Source of the DNA: Amphibalanus amphitrite
Taxonomy: Eukaryota > Arthropoda > Thecostraca > Balanomorpha > Balanidae
DNA: 64,000 bases
Direction: 5' to 3'
Assembly: GCF_019059575.1 (NCBI RefSeq)
Contig: NW_024882211.1
Location: 248,001 to 312,000 of the forward strand
A program made the position numbers and the translations under genes. Position 1 is the first letter of the stretch, and each line of letters begins with the position of its first letter. This document shows, in pieces, positions 10,773-21,084 of this stretch. The notes beneath the pieces are model-generated. The model worked only from the letters and a program-made list of their open reading frames with translations. It searched no databases and was not told the DNA's origin.

Positions 10773-11205
10773 GAAAAAGGTCTACGATTTTTTGTTTCCC
10801 TCGTTGTATGGCTGCGTCATTCGTTCCCAGTCTTGTCGCACGCGTAAGCTCTGAGTGGAGGACGGCTAACTTTACTTGCATAGGCTGTGCTGAAGTAAAG
10901 TGGATAATGATTGGAGAGGCCATAGGTTTGATGTAGAGCTCTGTTTCGTACTGACCTTTGGGTTTCACTATGATAAGAGTGTCCAAGAATGGCACGCTGG
11001 AGAGGGAAGCGGTGTTTGTTTTTTCTAGCGACAACTTCAGGGATGGGTGAACAGAGTTCATAAACTCATGAAATTTGTCGAGTGACTCTTCCCCGTGTGT
11101 CCATACGCCTAGGATGTCGTCGATATATCTCAGGTAGACTTCTGGTTGTTCACGAGGGGCCGATAAGATCAGAGATTCAATGGCGTGCATAAAGCTGATA
11201 GGATA
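10693..11205 (-). pseudogene. Penelope-like element, reverse transcriptase C-terminal part
   Basis: Encodes the last part of a PLE reverse transcriptase: an LRYIDDILGVW block carrying the catalytic YIDD box (about 11100), then LEKTNTASLSSVPFLDTLI and a thumb-like region. The N-terminal RT motifs are missing, so the copy is 5'-truncated close to 11205, a common PLE state. It leads, after a frameshift near 10730-10770, into the GIY-YIG domain on the same strand. Confidence 0.87.
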
Positions 11206-11640
11206 AATGATAACAATAACACGTCAAATGTATATTTAAACACACAAAGCTTTCGGTATGAAAATACCTTGATCACTGTGTTAACTGTATTGAGTCGGTT
11301 GGTTGGTTTGGGTTAAGCACCACATCCAGTGGACCAAGGTGCTAACCGGAACTCTCACGCTGTTCCAAGCGGTCAGGTAGCGGCAAATGCCACGTGCATT
11401 GCCCGGGAATCGTGTATTGAGTCCGGCTGACGACTGCACAACAATACTCATTACTCAAGGACGCCGGAAGCTGCCGGGCGGCACAGCCTACCATCAGACG
11501 CCGGCCGGCGCCGCGGCGGCTGGCAACAGCTGACTGCGCCGGCATAGCTCGTGCCGGCTCAGTAGCACGCATCACAACAGAAACTCACCAAAAATGACCT
11601 CAAAGGCCTAGTGAAGGTACCATGTGCGTATAGGGGTCAT
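11206..11640. other. No gene recognised; PLE-like stem-GAAA motif at 11250-11279
   Basis: Directly upstream of the truncated PLE. On the minus strand 11279-11250 reads GATCAAGGTATTTTCATACC followed by GAAAGC, a short stem and GAAA like that at 8073. Then comes a GGTTGGTTGGTTT-type word (11298) and a GC-rich stretch (11460-11550) with no recognisable gene. Confidence 0.35.
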
Positions 11641-12534
11641 ACTAAGCACGGGTCAAGGTCAGGTCAGGTCACGAAAGGTCACGGTTTTCACTTTCTGCTA
11701 CATGGGCGTGCGACACATGTTTTATGGCTTATTTTTCACGCCGAATCCGATGGTAATGGTTATATGTGATTCCAAGTCACTGTGCTGGTGATAAGTGTGC
11801 ATTGAAAGCATAAAAAATCGTTTATACTATACATAACTAAACGAGGGCTAAGAAAAAAGTCAATTTTTCAACTTTTTATTTTTGACATAAAAATGCACTT
11901 TTCTAGACGAGCTTTGTCCCAGGAATCTAGTGGTGCCATTTGTTTTCACTTGCGATGTTCAGAAGTGCCTCTAATTCACGAAAATGCTTATGACGTCACC
12001 ATGCCCTATGCATGTTGGAGCTATTTTTTACAATTTGGGGGTCAAAAATCAAGATAGAAAGTTGAAATTTGGGGCATCTAATGTTCTAATAGAGCTCTAC
12101 AACATATATTCCGTTTTTTTTGGAAATTCCCAAAATTTTGGATTTTATAAGCTGTTTTCCAAAAAGTATAGTTTTTTTGAATTTTTAGGGGTGAAAAACG
12201 CATTTTATGGAAAATCCGAGATAGCGATTTTAAAGAACTCGTTGAGCTGCGTCTTTTCATGTCCTTAATTTGCAATTTGCTTCAAACCCTGTTTTTTGGC
12301 GATTTTTTAAACATTTACCACTTTTTGACTAAAAACGTCATGTAGTTACATCACTTAAATCGATATATCTCAAAATTTTTTGGAAATTTTTTCTTAAAAA
12401 TTGTACAGGAGACGTCAAATTGATGCGGGAGAAGGTATGCCAAGTTTCAAGTAGATAGCGAAAGTGGTTCATGAGTTATTCAAGAAAAACGGAGGGGGGG
12501 TCGGATCCGACCCCCCCCCCAGGCGGTCGCGGGT
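11641..12534. mobile_element. AGGTCA-rich TTAA-type element fragment
   Basis: Shares wording with the elements at 22211-24472 and 52771-53937: AGGTCAAGGTCAGGTCA at 11650-11670, TGACGTCACCATG-like words, long AAAATTTTGG tracts, and near the right end a G-run, short palindrome TCGGATCCGA and C-run (12492-12522), followed by GCGGTCGCGGGT. The right end is degenerate (GTGA where TTAA is expected) and the left end was not found. Confidence 0.55.
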
Positions 12535-12705
12535 GAAGTTTTGACGTCGTCTGAGAACATGAGGCACGGAGATCTGATTTGGTCCGGAAGATCGTTAATA
12601 AATATAGCGAATAGCAGTGGGATAACAGTCCGCCCTCCGGTGTCCCGGAAGTGACACGGGTCCAGTCGGACACCTTTCCGTGGTGCCCTTGTTAGCTCCA
12701 TGGAA
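12535..12705 (-). mobile_element. LINE reverse transcriptase fragment, inverted 5' part
   Basis: On the minus strand the frame encodes a VSDWTRVTSGTPEG block and, after a frameshift, LLFAIFINDLPDQ and CLMFSDDV, which are the RT motifs leading up to and including the catalytic FADD-type box (here FSDD). Immediately beyond 12706 the continuation of the same protein lies on the + strand. That head-to-head layout is what 5' inversion (twin priming) of a LINE produces. Confidence 0.72.
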
Positions 12706-13222
12706 CGTAATATTTCGCAACTTGTTCACTGGTTTGGCAAAAATGGCATGAAAATCAACGCTAAAAAACACAGCTCATAGCTCTCGGCACTCGGCAAAAT
12801 CTTCGACAGGTACCAACCATTTCTATCAAGTTCATGGGCACGACTGTCTCCGGTTCTCTCATGGTGCGAAACTTGGGTGTCGTACTCGACCAATTTATGA
12901 CTTTTACCACGCACACTGACGATGTGGTTCGACGCTGGTTCGACGCTGCACAGGCATTTTAATCGGTTTGAGTCACTGCCGTCATAGTTTACATTCTGCG
13001 ACGCTCACAACTCTAGTCCAATCTCTAGTCGTATCACTTATTCGCTACTGTCTTGGTCTACGGAACCTGTAACGCCACACAAACTGGTCGGCTACAGAAA
13101 GTGTTGAATTTCGCAGCACGCGTCATCTCTGGGCGTCGAAAATTTGATCATGTGAGTGACGTCCTTCATGAACTGCAGTGGCTTACGGCGCGCAATTTAC
13201 ATGTTTTCACACGCTGACATTG
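12706..13222 (+). mobile_element. LINE fragment, reverse transcriptase thumb and C-terminal region (part 1)
   Basis: The + strand encodes, with frameshifts, the sequence that normally follows the FADD box: LVHWFGKNGMKINAKKTQ, LIALGTRQNLR, a FMGTTVSGSLMVRNLGVVLD block, then RYCLGVYG and HELQWLTARNLHVF. It stops at a TTAA (13223-13226) where a TTAA-targeting element is inserted, and continues at 15168. Frameshifts make it a pseudogene. Confidence 0.78.
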
Positions 13223-13333
13223 TTAAAGGTAGTGTGCCAGCTTTCCTGGACCGTATGGAGTTAATGGCCCAGATAAGGAGAACCGGATTTTTAGAACTTA
13301 TCCATACCTTCAAAACTCATGGAAACGTCTTAA

Positions 13334-14222
13334 CCCTCGCATGTGTGCGGCGTTTGCCAGCTTCTAATGTGTAGGGGGGGGGGGTCGGTTGGACCCCCCC
13401 TTGCCGTTTGGCCCCTGATCGAGCTAGAGCTTCGCGGAAAAAACGAGCGTGTTGCCCGTGACGAGAGAAAGCCGATGATACCCAATTTTAAGGTCCTAGG
13501 TCATTGGTTGACCTTCCAGGTCAGGTCAATGACCCAAAGTCGGGAAAATCGGGATCTGTTAGAAAGTCGTAAAGTGTGGCTGCTAGCTAAGGGGTTTTTC
13601 GGGGTCCTGATCACGAATATCGTGTTAGTTTTGATCACAGATGATGTCTTGAAGCATTTAGACCAGGTCGGGTCAGGTCAGGTCAGGTCAACCAGTAGGC
13701 GTCGTGACGGGTATTCGTAGTACGTGTCAACCGCCTCTGACAGCTTCGTAACATGTTACGAAGTCACCAAAACTACTTCGTAAATGTTCAAATGGTTGCT
13801 AAATTCGAATTCAGCTCCAAAAACTAGCCTAGAAACATGTAAAACTCGAAAAAGTGACCCGAGGTCACCCGAGGTCACCAAAGGTCAATGACCTGACCTG
13901 ACCTTCAGGTGACCTTGACACACACGGGAGTAACATCAAATCACATGTTTGAACGTTTGAAACCACGAAAAGCTTGCAAACACGCGGCTAGTGCGAGCCG
14001 ACATACGCGAAATCGCGATTCCGGCCAAACATGGTCTCGGAAAAAAGGTCACAGGTCAAAGGTCATTTGGGTCAGGGTCATGAAATTTTCAGGGTAGGTG
14101 TCAAATTGATCAATGCGAGGGTACTGAAAGTTTCGTCGCGATCGGCCGCTTTTTACGCGAGTTATTCGCGAAAAACCATGGGGGGGGTCCATCCGACCCC
14201 CCCCCCCCTACACATGCGAGGG
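13334..14222. mobile_element. piggyBac-like AGGTCA-rich element nested in MITE A
   Basis: Perfect 12-bp inverted ends CCCTCGCATGTG at 13334 and 14222, TTAA on both sides (13330-13333 and 14223-14226). The uninterrupted site is preserved in the second MITE copy at about 17908. CCC/GGG termini plus TTAA fit piggyBac-like MITEs. Beside each end is a G-run, short palindrome and C-run (13372-13397 and 14180-14209). The interior holds an array of AGGTCA half-sites (13668-13692 and 13850-13915). No transposase frame. Confidence 0.85.
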
Positions 14223-14430
14223 TTAAATTCTTCAAATTTTGAGTACCCCAGTGCGAAATTCGCCCCGACGGGTTGTCGGTCGTACCCCAACCACATTTCA
14301 CACCACTATGAACAATAAATGCACGCACTGAAATCGCTATTACCGATAGGCTCATCCAATCAAGTTTCGATAAACCCGTTCATCATCATCTCCTGCGGTT
14401 TCGAACACGCCTGTTAGGTGGTGCGGTAGA

Positions 14431-14652
14431 CCGCGCCCAAAGCCAGGGCCCCGGTAACGTGAGGTAGCCGAGTCGGGGCAGCGTGCGCTGACCCAAGCCG
14501 GGGCCGCGCGTCCTCCCGGTGTCATGTGATAGCCCGGGGCTGCCCGCGGGGATGCGGTAGACCGCGCCCAAAGCCGCGGCCCCGGCTTGGGTCAGCGCAC
14601 GCTGCCCCGACTCGGCTACCTCACGTTACTGGGGCCCTGGCTTTGGGCGCGG
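14431..14652. repeat. 78-bp inverted repeat (hairpin) in MITE A copy 1
   Basis: Arms 14431-14508 and 14575-14652 are reverse complements with one visible mismatch, separated by 66 bp. They are very GC-rich and start with CCGCGCCCAAAGCCAGGGCC. The word TGCGGTAGACCGCGCCCAAA also occurs as a direct repeat within the structure (14422 and 14553). Copy 2 has the same hairpin at 18117-18338 with no mismatch seen. Confidence 0.88.
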
Positions 14653-15167
14653 TGGTGGTGCGTCGGGCCGCGCGCTCTGACTTCGGCCAAGAAAAATGCG
14701 TCAGCTGATCATTGTCATTTCTGCCACTTTCATGTGGTGAGATGGGGTCATAACTTTAGAGACGGCTGTTTCATATCAATTATTTTACATAAAATAATAT
14801 TTCCAACCATAAATTAATGTTCGACAGCCAAATTAAAGAAACAATACCAATACAGGCTTACAGTTTAAATTCGACATTGTGTTGTCTACGATTAGACAGC
14901 TGATAACTCATTCCCGTACGTCGTAACTCTATAATGACCTTTGCTTATTGTCACATGTGCGCCGCATTCGTGATTGTTGCCGACGCCTGTTTGCAGGTCA
15001 GCCCACTACAGTTGTTATACATATCGAAAAACCGATAAACTTTTAGGCGAAAAAAGCACTATTTTAGGCCCATTTTTTATTTTTTGCGATATTAGGTAAA
15101 AACAGAAGCTTCTTATCCTAGGAAAAATAAAATGGGAAATCATTCAAAGGTGGCACACTACCTTTAA

Positions 15168-15425
15168 AGCGCATACTGTCTACCTCTCAGCCCGAGACGT
15201 TATCCGCCAGCCTCACGCTTCGACGACATGTTCATCAGCCGACACGCGACAGAACGAGCTGCTGAATGTATCTACCATTAGATCAGAATCCGGTAGGAGG
15301 CGCTTTTTATACTCAGCCGTGACCGCTTTTAATGACTTACCACAAATGATTCGCGACCTAGGCCTGAGCCCATGTAAAAGAGAGCTGCGGAGGTATATGC
15401 TCCAGCAACAGACCGATGCCGGCTA
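15168..15425 (+). mobile_element. LINE C-terminal end (part 2 of the 12706 fragment)
   Basis: A + frame from the TTAA junction encodes the LINE C-terminus: SARDVIRQPHAS, then SGRRRFLYSAVTAFNDLPQ, a Lys/Arg-rich tail and a TAG at about 15424. Part 1 ends at the opposite side of the TTAA insertion, so both belong to one insertion. Confidence 0.78.
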
Positions 15426-17140
15426 GTGACGACCCGTTTGCGGGAACTGTGATAGGGTGTGCGTTTGTGAGAATGAATTCGTGTACTGTATTGATAATTG
15501 CCGACACTCCACAAACACAGTAGTGGCTGTTCCGTGTCGTAAGTCACGAAGTAAAAACAATGCGATACGTATAGGTAGATGGGCATAAAAGAAACATACG
15601 CTCACGTCATTCACCACTTTCACACAGATCTTAGGCCTGTCCCCCCGCGGAGTCCCTATTACGCTGCGACTTAATTACCCCGTTTACATGAGTCAGCGAA
15701 AATGACGTTTAGAACGGATATTTCCGTTTAGCGAAAAGTGCGCAAGTTTCGACTCATGTAAACTGGTTTGGGCGCGCAAAAATGACGATTACGCGGAACG
15801 GAAATATCCGATGAATTAATGGGAAATATCCGTTTAGGACGTCAGGCCTAAACGGATTTTTTGCGCATCTAGCAGAAAATGACATGAATATGCATGTTTT
15901 ATAGATGAAATTTTTTAGTTTACACATCAAAATTCATATTTATCTTGAATGGTAGGTCTAATGACAATGAAATCCACTTTTTGCCCCTGATTTCGCGCCA
16001 TTGTGGCAGATTCATAAAGTACCTACATAAGTGTTGAGAGGAACGTCCTATGCTTCAAAAGGGAAGCATTCTACATAGTTTAGGGGTAATTTCCTTATTT
16101 CTTAGATTCAACAATCAGGGTTCAATTCCAGGGCAACCAACATAGCCTTCCCAGCCAGTCGCTCCCTATAGCCACTTGGAACAGCATGCTAGTGCCATTT
16201 AGTGCTTGGTACACTGGATATGATGCTTGATTTCTTTTGCTTTAGTACATGCTCCCAAAAATTTTATCTACCTAGGTAGGCTTCAAACTTCCTAGCAGTG
16301 ATTCAGATAACTTATGCTTCAACGAACAGCCACCAGACGGCAGGGCACGCAGGCTGGTTGGGACAGTAACTTGGCTGCATGCCAAAATATACACAAGACA
16401 CACAGCCAAATTTACTCAGTGACACTGCCATCTGCCCCCCCCCCCCCCCCACCAATATTTAAATGTTCACCTTATTGTTCCAAAGAAGAAGATTCTTCAG
16501 TGGTGGGAAGGTCTCTGAAAGTTTGGTTAATCTCGGATGGTGGAAGCAGGCAACTGGCAAGTTTTGTGGAATTTGTAGAATCATACCTAACCTTACCTAC
16601 CAACCTAACTTTCAACCTACCATCCTACAAACGCACCTACATGCCTACAACCTATTATACCAAACTACTTCCTACCAATCTACAAGCTCAACTAACCTAC
16701 CAAACCACATAGGTAGGTACCACTCGGACTTCATCTTCACATCTTACCTGGTGTGATTGAGAGTGGATTATTCTATGCATTTTGAAAATTGCACTGATAG
16801 TGTCTTAAAGTTTGGTGGTGAGTAGATGTAATTTCTGTTATGACTAAAACACATGGAAATGATGGATACTGTGTTGCACCCTTGCACCCCAGGCCTACAG
16901 TCAAGCAATGCACCGACAGGTCACATCTACTACACAATTCACCTAGTACTGATCTGACCCCTGTCTTTGAAGAACTGAGCAGCTAAAAGCAAAAAATGAA
17001 AATAAAATGCTGGAATATTCAAGTGCTTCAAATGTGTCAACCAAAAATGTATACACAATCCCGCATCACCCACTTTCATACCAATGTTTTCTGAAGTGTG
17101 GCACCATCCTGCACATCCTTTCATGCATTTTCATTTTGTC
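15426..17140. other. No gene recognised; small inverted repeat and CCTAC-rich tract
   Basis: LINE 3' UTR remains may reach about 15640. At 15681-15759 the words GTTTACATGAGTC and GACTCATGTAAAC form a 13-bp inverted pair around further inverted bits (GGATATTTCCGTTT versus GGAAATATCCG), perhaps a tiny MITE. 16436-16451 is poly-C, and 16580-16715 is a degenerate CCTAC repeat. No coding frame is convincing. Confidence 0.45.
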
Positions 17141-17545
17141 AACTTACTGGAGGTCCATCAATGTAACGCTGGAAACGAGCTGGGTCAAGTTCGATGACAG
17201 CCGGTGGAAGTTCGTTTAAAAGAGATGTTGCGCGATATAAAAAGGAGCGTTGCCCAGCTGCTGAGCGAGTAAGAGGAGGTCTAAAATGCCGGTCCTGTCG
17301 AGTGCTACGGTCACATCGTTGTTGGCGCGATTCACCGAAAGTCACAAACAGAGATGAAATGTCGGCCGGCTCGTCATACACAATTGCCTTATGGGCCACA
17401 GCCATTGCTGATATCTCGTACATACGTCGAGGACAGAGCAGTCCAAGGTCCTCTCGCGCGCGAGACACGTGATCGTACTTTCTGAGGCCAGTGATCACCC
17501 TGGTAGCAAAGTTGATCACGCTGTACGATGTGTGTGACTAACTAT
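17141..17545 (-). mobile_element. LINE C-terminal fragment
   Basis: The minus strand encodes about 130 residues in one frame with landmarks of a LINE polyprotein end: NFATRVITGLRKYDHV, a CPRRMYEISAMAVAHKAI block, then QRSFLYRATSLLNELPPAV and a stop near 17141. RT motifs are absent, so it is 5'-truncated near 17545. Family differs from the LINEs at 38884 and 62838. A separate AATA-type tail (17618-17636) on the other strand belongs to something else. Confidence 0.75.
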
Positions 17546-17801
17546 CCTTATTTTTTAATTGTGACCCTGACCCTAGAATAGCCACGCTTGTGTGGAATGG
17601 GTCTATGATGTGAAATAAATAAATAAATAAATATTTTAGGTACTACATATTAGAGAAGATGAAATTGAATGTCATGTTAATTTTTATTTGCTTTTCACTT
17701 AGTTTAGTTTCCATGACAGTTTTTTTATGTACTTTGTTTTTAATTGGTCTTCAATTGTTTTAAGTTAAAACTCAGCGGTTTTAAATTGGGCTTCCTTTGT
17801 C
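17546..17801. other. AT-rich spacer with (AAAT)n
   Basis: Contains AAATAAATAAATAAATAAAT at about 17614-17636, plausibly the 3' tail of a lost LINE or SINE on the + strand, and AT-rich sequence up to the TTAA target of the next element. Confidence 0.4.
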
Positions 17802-17805
17802 TTAA

Positions 17806-18874
17806 AGGTAGTGTGCCAGCTTTCCTGGACCGTATGGAGTTAATGGCCCAGATAAGGAGAACCGGATTTTTAGAACTTATCCATACCTTCAAAACTCATG
17901 GAAACGTCTTAAATTCTTCAAATTTTGAGTACCCCAGTGCGAAATTCGCCCCGACGGGTTGTCGGTCGTATCCCAACCACATTTCACACCACTATGAACA
18001 ATAAACGCACACACTGAAATCGCTATTACCGATATGCTCATCCAATCAAGTTTCGATAAACCCGTTCATCATCATCTCCTGCGGTTTCGAACACGCCTGT
18101 TAGGTGGTGCGGTAGACCGCGCCCAAAGCCAGGGCCCCGGTAACGTGAGGTAGCCGAGTCGGGGCAGCGTGCGCTGACCCAAGCCGGGGCCGCGCGTCCT
18201 CCCGGTGTCATGTGATAGCCCGGGGCTGCCCGCGGGGATGCGGTAGACCGCGCCCAAAGCTGCGGCCCCGGCTTGGGTCAGCGCACGCTGCCCCGACTCG
18301 GCTACCTCACGTTACCGGGGCCCTGGCTTTGGGCGCGGCTTCTGCTCATACTTTGTGGTGCGGTGGTGGTGCGTCGGGCCGCGCGCTCTGACTTCGGCCA
18401 AGAAAAATGCGTCAGCTGATCATTGTCATTTCTGGCACTTGCGTGTGGTGAAATGGGGTCATAACTTAAGAGACGGCTTTTTCATATCAATTATTTTACA
18501 CAAAATCATATTTCAAACCATAAATAATGTTCGACAGCCAAATAAAAGAAACAATACCAATACAGGCTTACAGTTTAAGGCTCGACATTGTGTTGTCTAC
18601 GATTAGACAGCTGATAACTCCTTCCCGTACGTCGTAACTCTATAATGACCTTTGCTTATTGTCACATGTGCGCCGCATTCGCGATTGTTGCCGACGCCTG
18701 TTTGCAGCTCAGCCCACTACAGTTGTTATACATATCGAAAAACCGATAAACTTTTAGGCGAAAAAGGCACTATTCCAGGCCCATTATTGATTTTTTGCGA
18801 TATTAGGTAAAAACAGAAGCTTCTTATCCTAGGAAAAATAAAATAGGAAATCTTTCAAAGGTGGCACACTACCT
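17806..18874. mobile_element. TTAA-flanked MITE family A, copy 2 (uninterrupted)
   Basis: Same inverted ends as copy 1 (AGGTAGTGTGCCA at 17806 and 18874) with TTAA at 17802-17805 and 18875-18878. It aligns along its length with copy 1 minus the 13334-14222 insertion and differs by a small insertion near 18336-18360. Non-coding. It lies just 5' of the fibulin-type exon, probably within the intron. Confidence 0.85.
18117..18338. repeat. 78-bp inverted repeat (hairpin) in MITE A copy 2
   Basis: Arms 18117-18194 and 18261-18338. Same hairpin as in copy 1; the position mismatched there (ACTGGGG versus ACCGGGG) is paired here. Confidence 0.88.
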
Positions 18875-18878
18875 TTAA

Positions 18879-19125
18879 ATCGGATCGAAAAATGGTGTAG
18901 AGTGTGGCAAAAGAACGCCCTCCGCCAGAGGGGCGCAGGTTAAAAGCGTGCAGTGCCCGGCTGGCTGGCCTTGCAGAGATGGCGAGTGTGCCATCCGCTG
19001 GGTGCCTGTGGTGCCGTCGGTGGCCGAGTGTAGCGGGGCCGGCCGGGTCACTGAGGGCAGTGCCACAGACGGCCGCCGGCGAGCTGCTCCTCTCCCTGAC
19101 CGACTCCCGCCCTGGTCTGCCGCAG
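18879..19125 (+). other. Intron 3' part and splice acceptor
   Basis: GC-rich sequence ending in a C/T-rich tract and CAG at 19123-19125, a good acceptor for the coding exon that follows. Frames are open here by composition, but they do not look like protein. Confidence 0.5.
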
Positions 19126-19534
19126 CCGCTGCAAGCGCAAGTCGCTCTTCTGTCGTGACGGTGATCGCGCCTGCCAGCAGCGTCCGCTCAGCTTTTCCTA
19201 CAACTTCCTGACGTTCGTCTCCAAGCTGCCGGTGCCGCGCTCGGGTCGCATCGATCTGTTCACCATGCGCGGCCCGCTGTGGTCGCAGACGACCGTGCGC
19301 TTCGCGCTGCGGCTGGTGGAGGCGCGCGCGCCGGCCGGCGTGCAGCGCGCCGCCGAGCGCTTCTTCCAGCTGCGCCGGCTGCAGAGCAACCAGGCCGTGG
19401 TGTCGCTGGTGCGCTCCGTCGAGGGCCCGCAGGAGGTGGAGCTCGAGCTCACCATGGACCTCTACCAGGGCAACCGGTTCAGCGGCAAGGCCGTCGCCAA
19501 GCTGTTCGTGTTCGTCACCAAGTACGAGTTTTAG
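19126..19534 (+). CDS. Terminal exon of a fibulin/hemicentin-like extracellular matrix protein
   Basis: Reading from the second base after the CAG acceptor gives 135 residues to a TAG at 19532-19534. The exon opens with a Cys-containing stretch (RCKRKSLFCRDGDRACQQ) and then the fibulin-type C-terminal module: PLSFSYNFLTFVSKLPVPR, DLFTMRGPLWS, FALRLVEAR, FFQLRRLQSNQAVVSLV, VEGPQEVELELTMDLYQ and AVAKLFVFVTKYEF. In fibulins and relatives this module closes secreted, EGF-repeat-bearing matrix proteins. The match is in order and over the full module length. Third positions are strongly G/C, unlike the repeats around it, which supports real selection. The split codon implies a phase-2 intron. Upstream exons are not in the window; the preceding intron holds MITE A copy 2. 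Which paralogue it is cannot be told from one exon. Confidence 0.8.
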
Positions 19535-20330
19535 GCGCGCGGCGTCAGCGGCCCAGTGGTCGCAGCATGTGTGAATGGGAGTAGTCGGACACGAGGCGGC
19601 GCCAGACGCCAGTATTACGCACATTATCGAGCCGCTGTCCATTTATAGTGCAGTGTATTTGTACGCTATAATATCGCATCGCTTCGGGTCAGTTATCGAG
19701 CGGGGGGGGGGGGGGGGGTGAGCCGTCCCGGAAATATACTGACGTATAAGTCACACATGAAACGGTGCATTGGACTCTACCGTATGGCCTCTGCTGCGTG
19801 GCCTCTGCTGTATGACCTCTGCTGCGTGGCCTCTGCTGTATGACCTCTGCTCTGTCGTATGAACGGGTGTCGGGCGCCCGACCCGTGCGCCGGTGCCACT
19901 GTTCTCTGCCCGGGGGCCGACATCCCGGCGGCTCTGCTGACCTGTGACGTCTGATAGCAATAGCCTGAACATCAGCGGATCAACGCAGACTGTAACCCTG
20001 AGACCCAAATTTGGCGCCATTTTGAAAACGCAGAGCGCATGAGTTCGTTGCGAGCCGCCGGTGCGGGCGGTCGGGGCGGGTGCTGAGCCGCCGGTGCGGG
20101 CGGTCGGGACCGGTGCTGAGCCGCTGGTGCGGGCGGTCGGGGCGGGTGCTGAGCCGCCGGTGCGGGCGGTCGGGGCGGGTGCTGAGCCGCCGGTGCGGGC
20201 GGCCACCCCGCGGAGTAGCATCCAGCCGCGGCGATAGCAGTCTAGTGTGCGTAGTGTAAGTGCGGCGGTATGCTGTTGCGTGAACACTGAACAATCCGAT
20301 GAGCAATAAATGTGACGCAAAATCCAAGCA
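19535..20330 (+). other. Presumed 3' UTR with poly(A) signal and minisatellites
   Basis: Follows the stop codon. A poly-G run lies at 19701-19718; repeats of GGCCTCTGCTG(C/T) type occupy 19784-19855; a 33-bp tandem repeat lies at 20053-20215. An AATAAA at 20305-20310 followed by GT-rich sequence is a candidate polyadenylation signal. That this whole stretch is transcribed is inference. Confidence 0.4.
20053..20215. repeat. 33-bp minisatellite, about 4.8 copies
   Basis: Unit GAGCCGCCGGTGCGGGCGGT followed by CGGGGCGGGTGCT, nearly perfect in five consecutive positions. It yields open frames in two phases on the minus strand that are not genes. Confidence 0.88.
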
Positions 20331-21080
20331 TTCTAGGGGCCAGCAGAACTGCGCGATTCATTTGACAGAATTGGAAAAAGTCTGTTTCGTTCGGGTCGGG
20401 AGAGGCAGATCGCTTTTACGCTGCACAAAGAGTTGCAGTAATTTGGTACTTCACTTAATACAGGTTTGTCCGTAATTTCGGTAAACAGTTCTCATGCCAA
20501 TAAGACACATTAAAACCAGCCAAAAATCTTAGATTTTGATGCTTACGAGTTACGGTAGACCATTGCAAGTCGCCCGCCGAGGTAAAACGCCTCACCGACG
20601 TCTCTCGGAACTAGCACAGTTATGAGGAAACATCCTTTCCTCTATAAAACGCACATGGCGCACACTACATGATCATAATATAAGTAGTCTGGTAAGAAAT
20701 TGTGATGCCTCTGTTAACAACTTGTGTAGGGGAAGACGGGGGAACACCGCCCTTTGGGGATCACCGCCCACCCCGATATAAGAAATATGAAAAGGTCTAG
20801 GACGACAGCTGACTGTCTTTTGGCAGCGTGACGTCAACAGAAGTGCAGGTATGGGCAGAGCATGGCATTGTTTTAGGTGATCTGCGAGAAATTCGGAATT
20901 TTACGTTTCGTGAATACGTTTTATACTTTTTGTAGCATAATTAGCAGAAGAAAACTTGCCTTATTTGATAGACCATAGTCCTGAAGAAGTTTTTTTTTTG
21001 CTATAATTAGGACCCATCCAAACATGTCGTGCTTCTGCTCGAGCGCCATTTTTGTCGTGCTGCCATATTAAAGGATTTGT
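20331..21080. other. No gene recognised
   Basis: Includes GTAGGGGAAGACGGGGGAAC at 20727, reminiscent of the termini of the TA-flanked MITE at 47177, but no partner end was found. Otherwise AT-rich with no coding frame. Confidence 0.4.
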
Positions 21081-21084
21081 TTAA

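Larger units (their letters stand above)
13227..15163. mobile_element. TTAA-flanked MITE family A, copy 1 (interrupted)
   Basis: Inverted ends AGGTAGTGTGCCA at 13227 and 15163, with TTAA on both sides (13223-13226 and 15164-15167). The insertion splits a LINE frame that resumes exactly beyond the right TTAA. A second copy at 17806-18874 shows that 13334-14222 is a further insertion into this one. It contains a long GC-rich hairpin at 14431-14652 and no transposase. TTAA duplications fit Kolobok or piggyBac superfamilies; the AGG-type terminus favours Kolobok, but this is inference. Confidence 0.82.

Noticed and set aside
18875-19642. A 255-codon frame on the minus strand over the fibulin-type exon.
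   Set aside because: It is the shadow of a GC-rich coding exon; the + strand frame has a clear domain.
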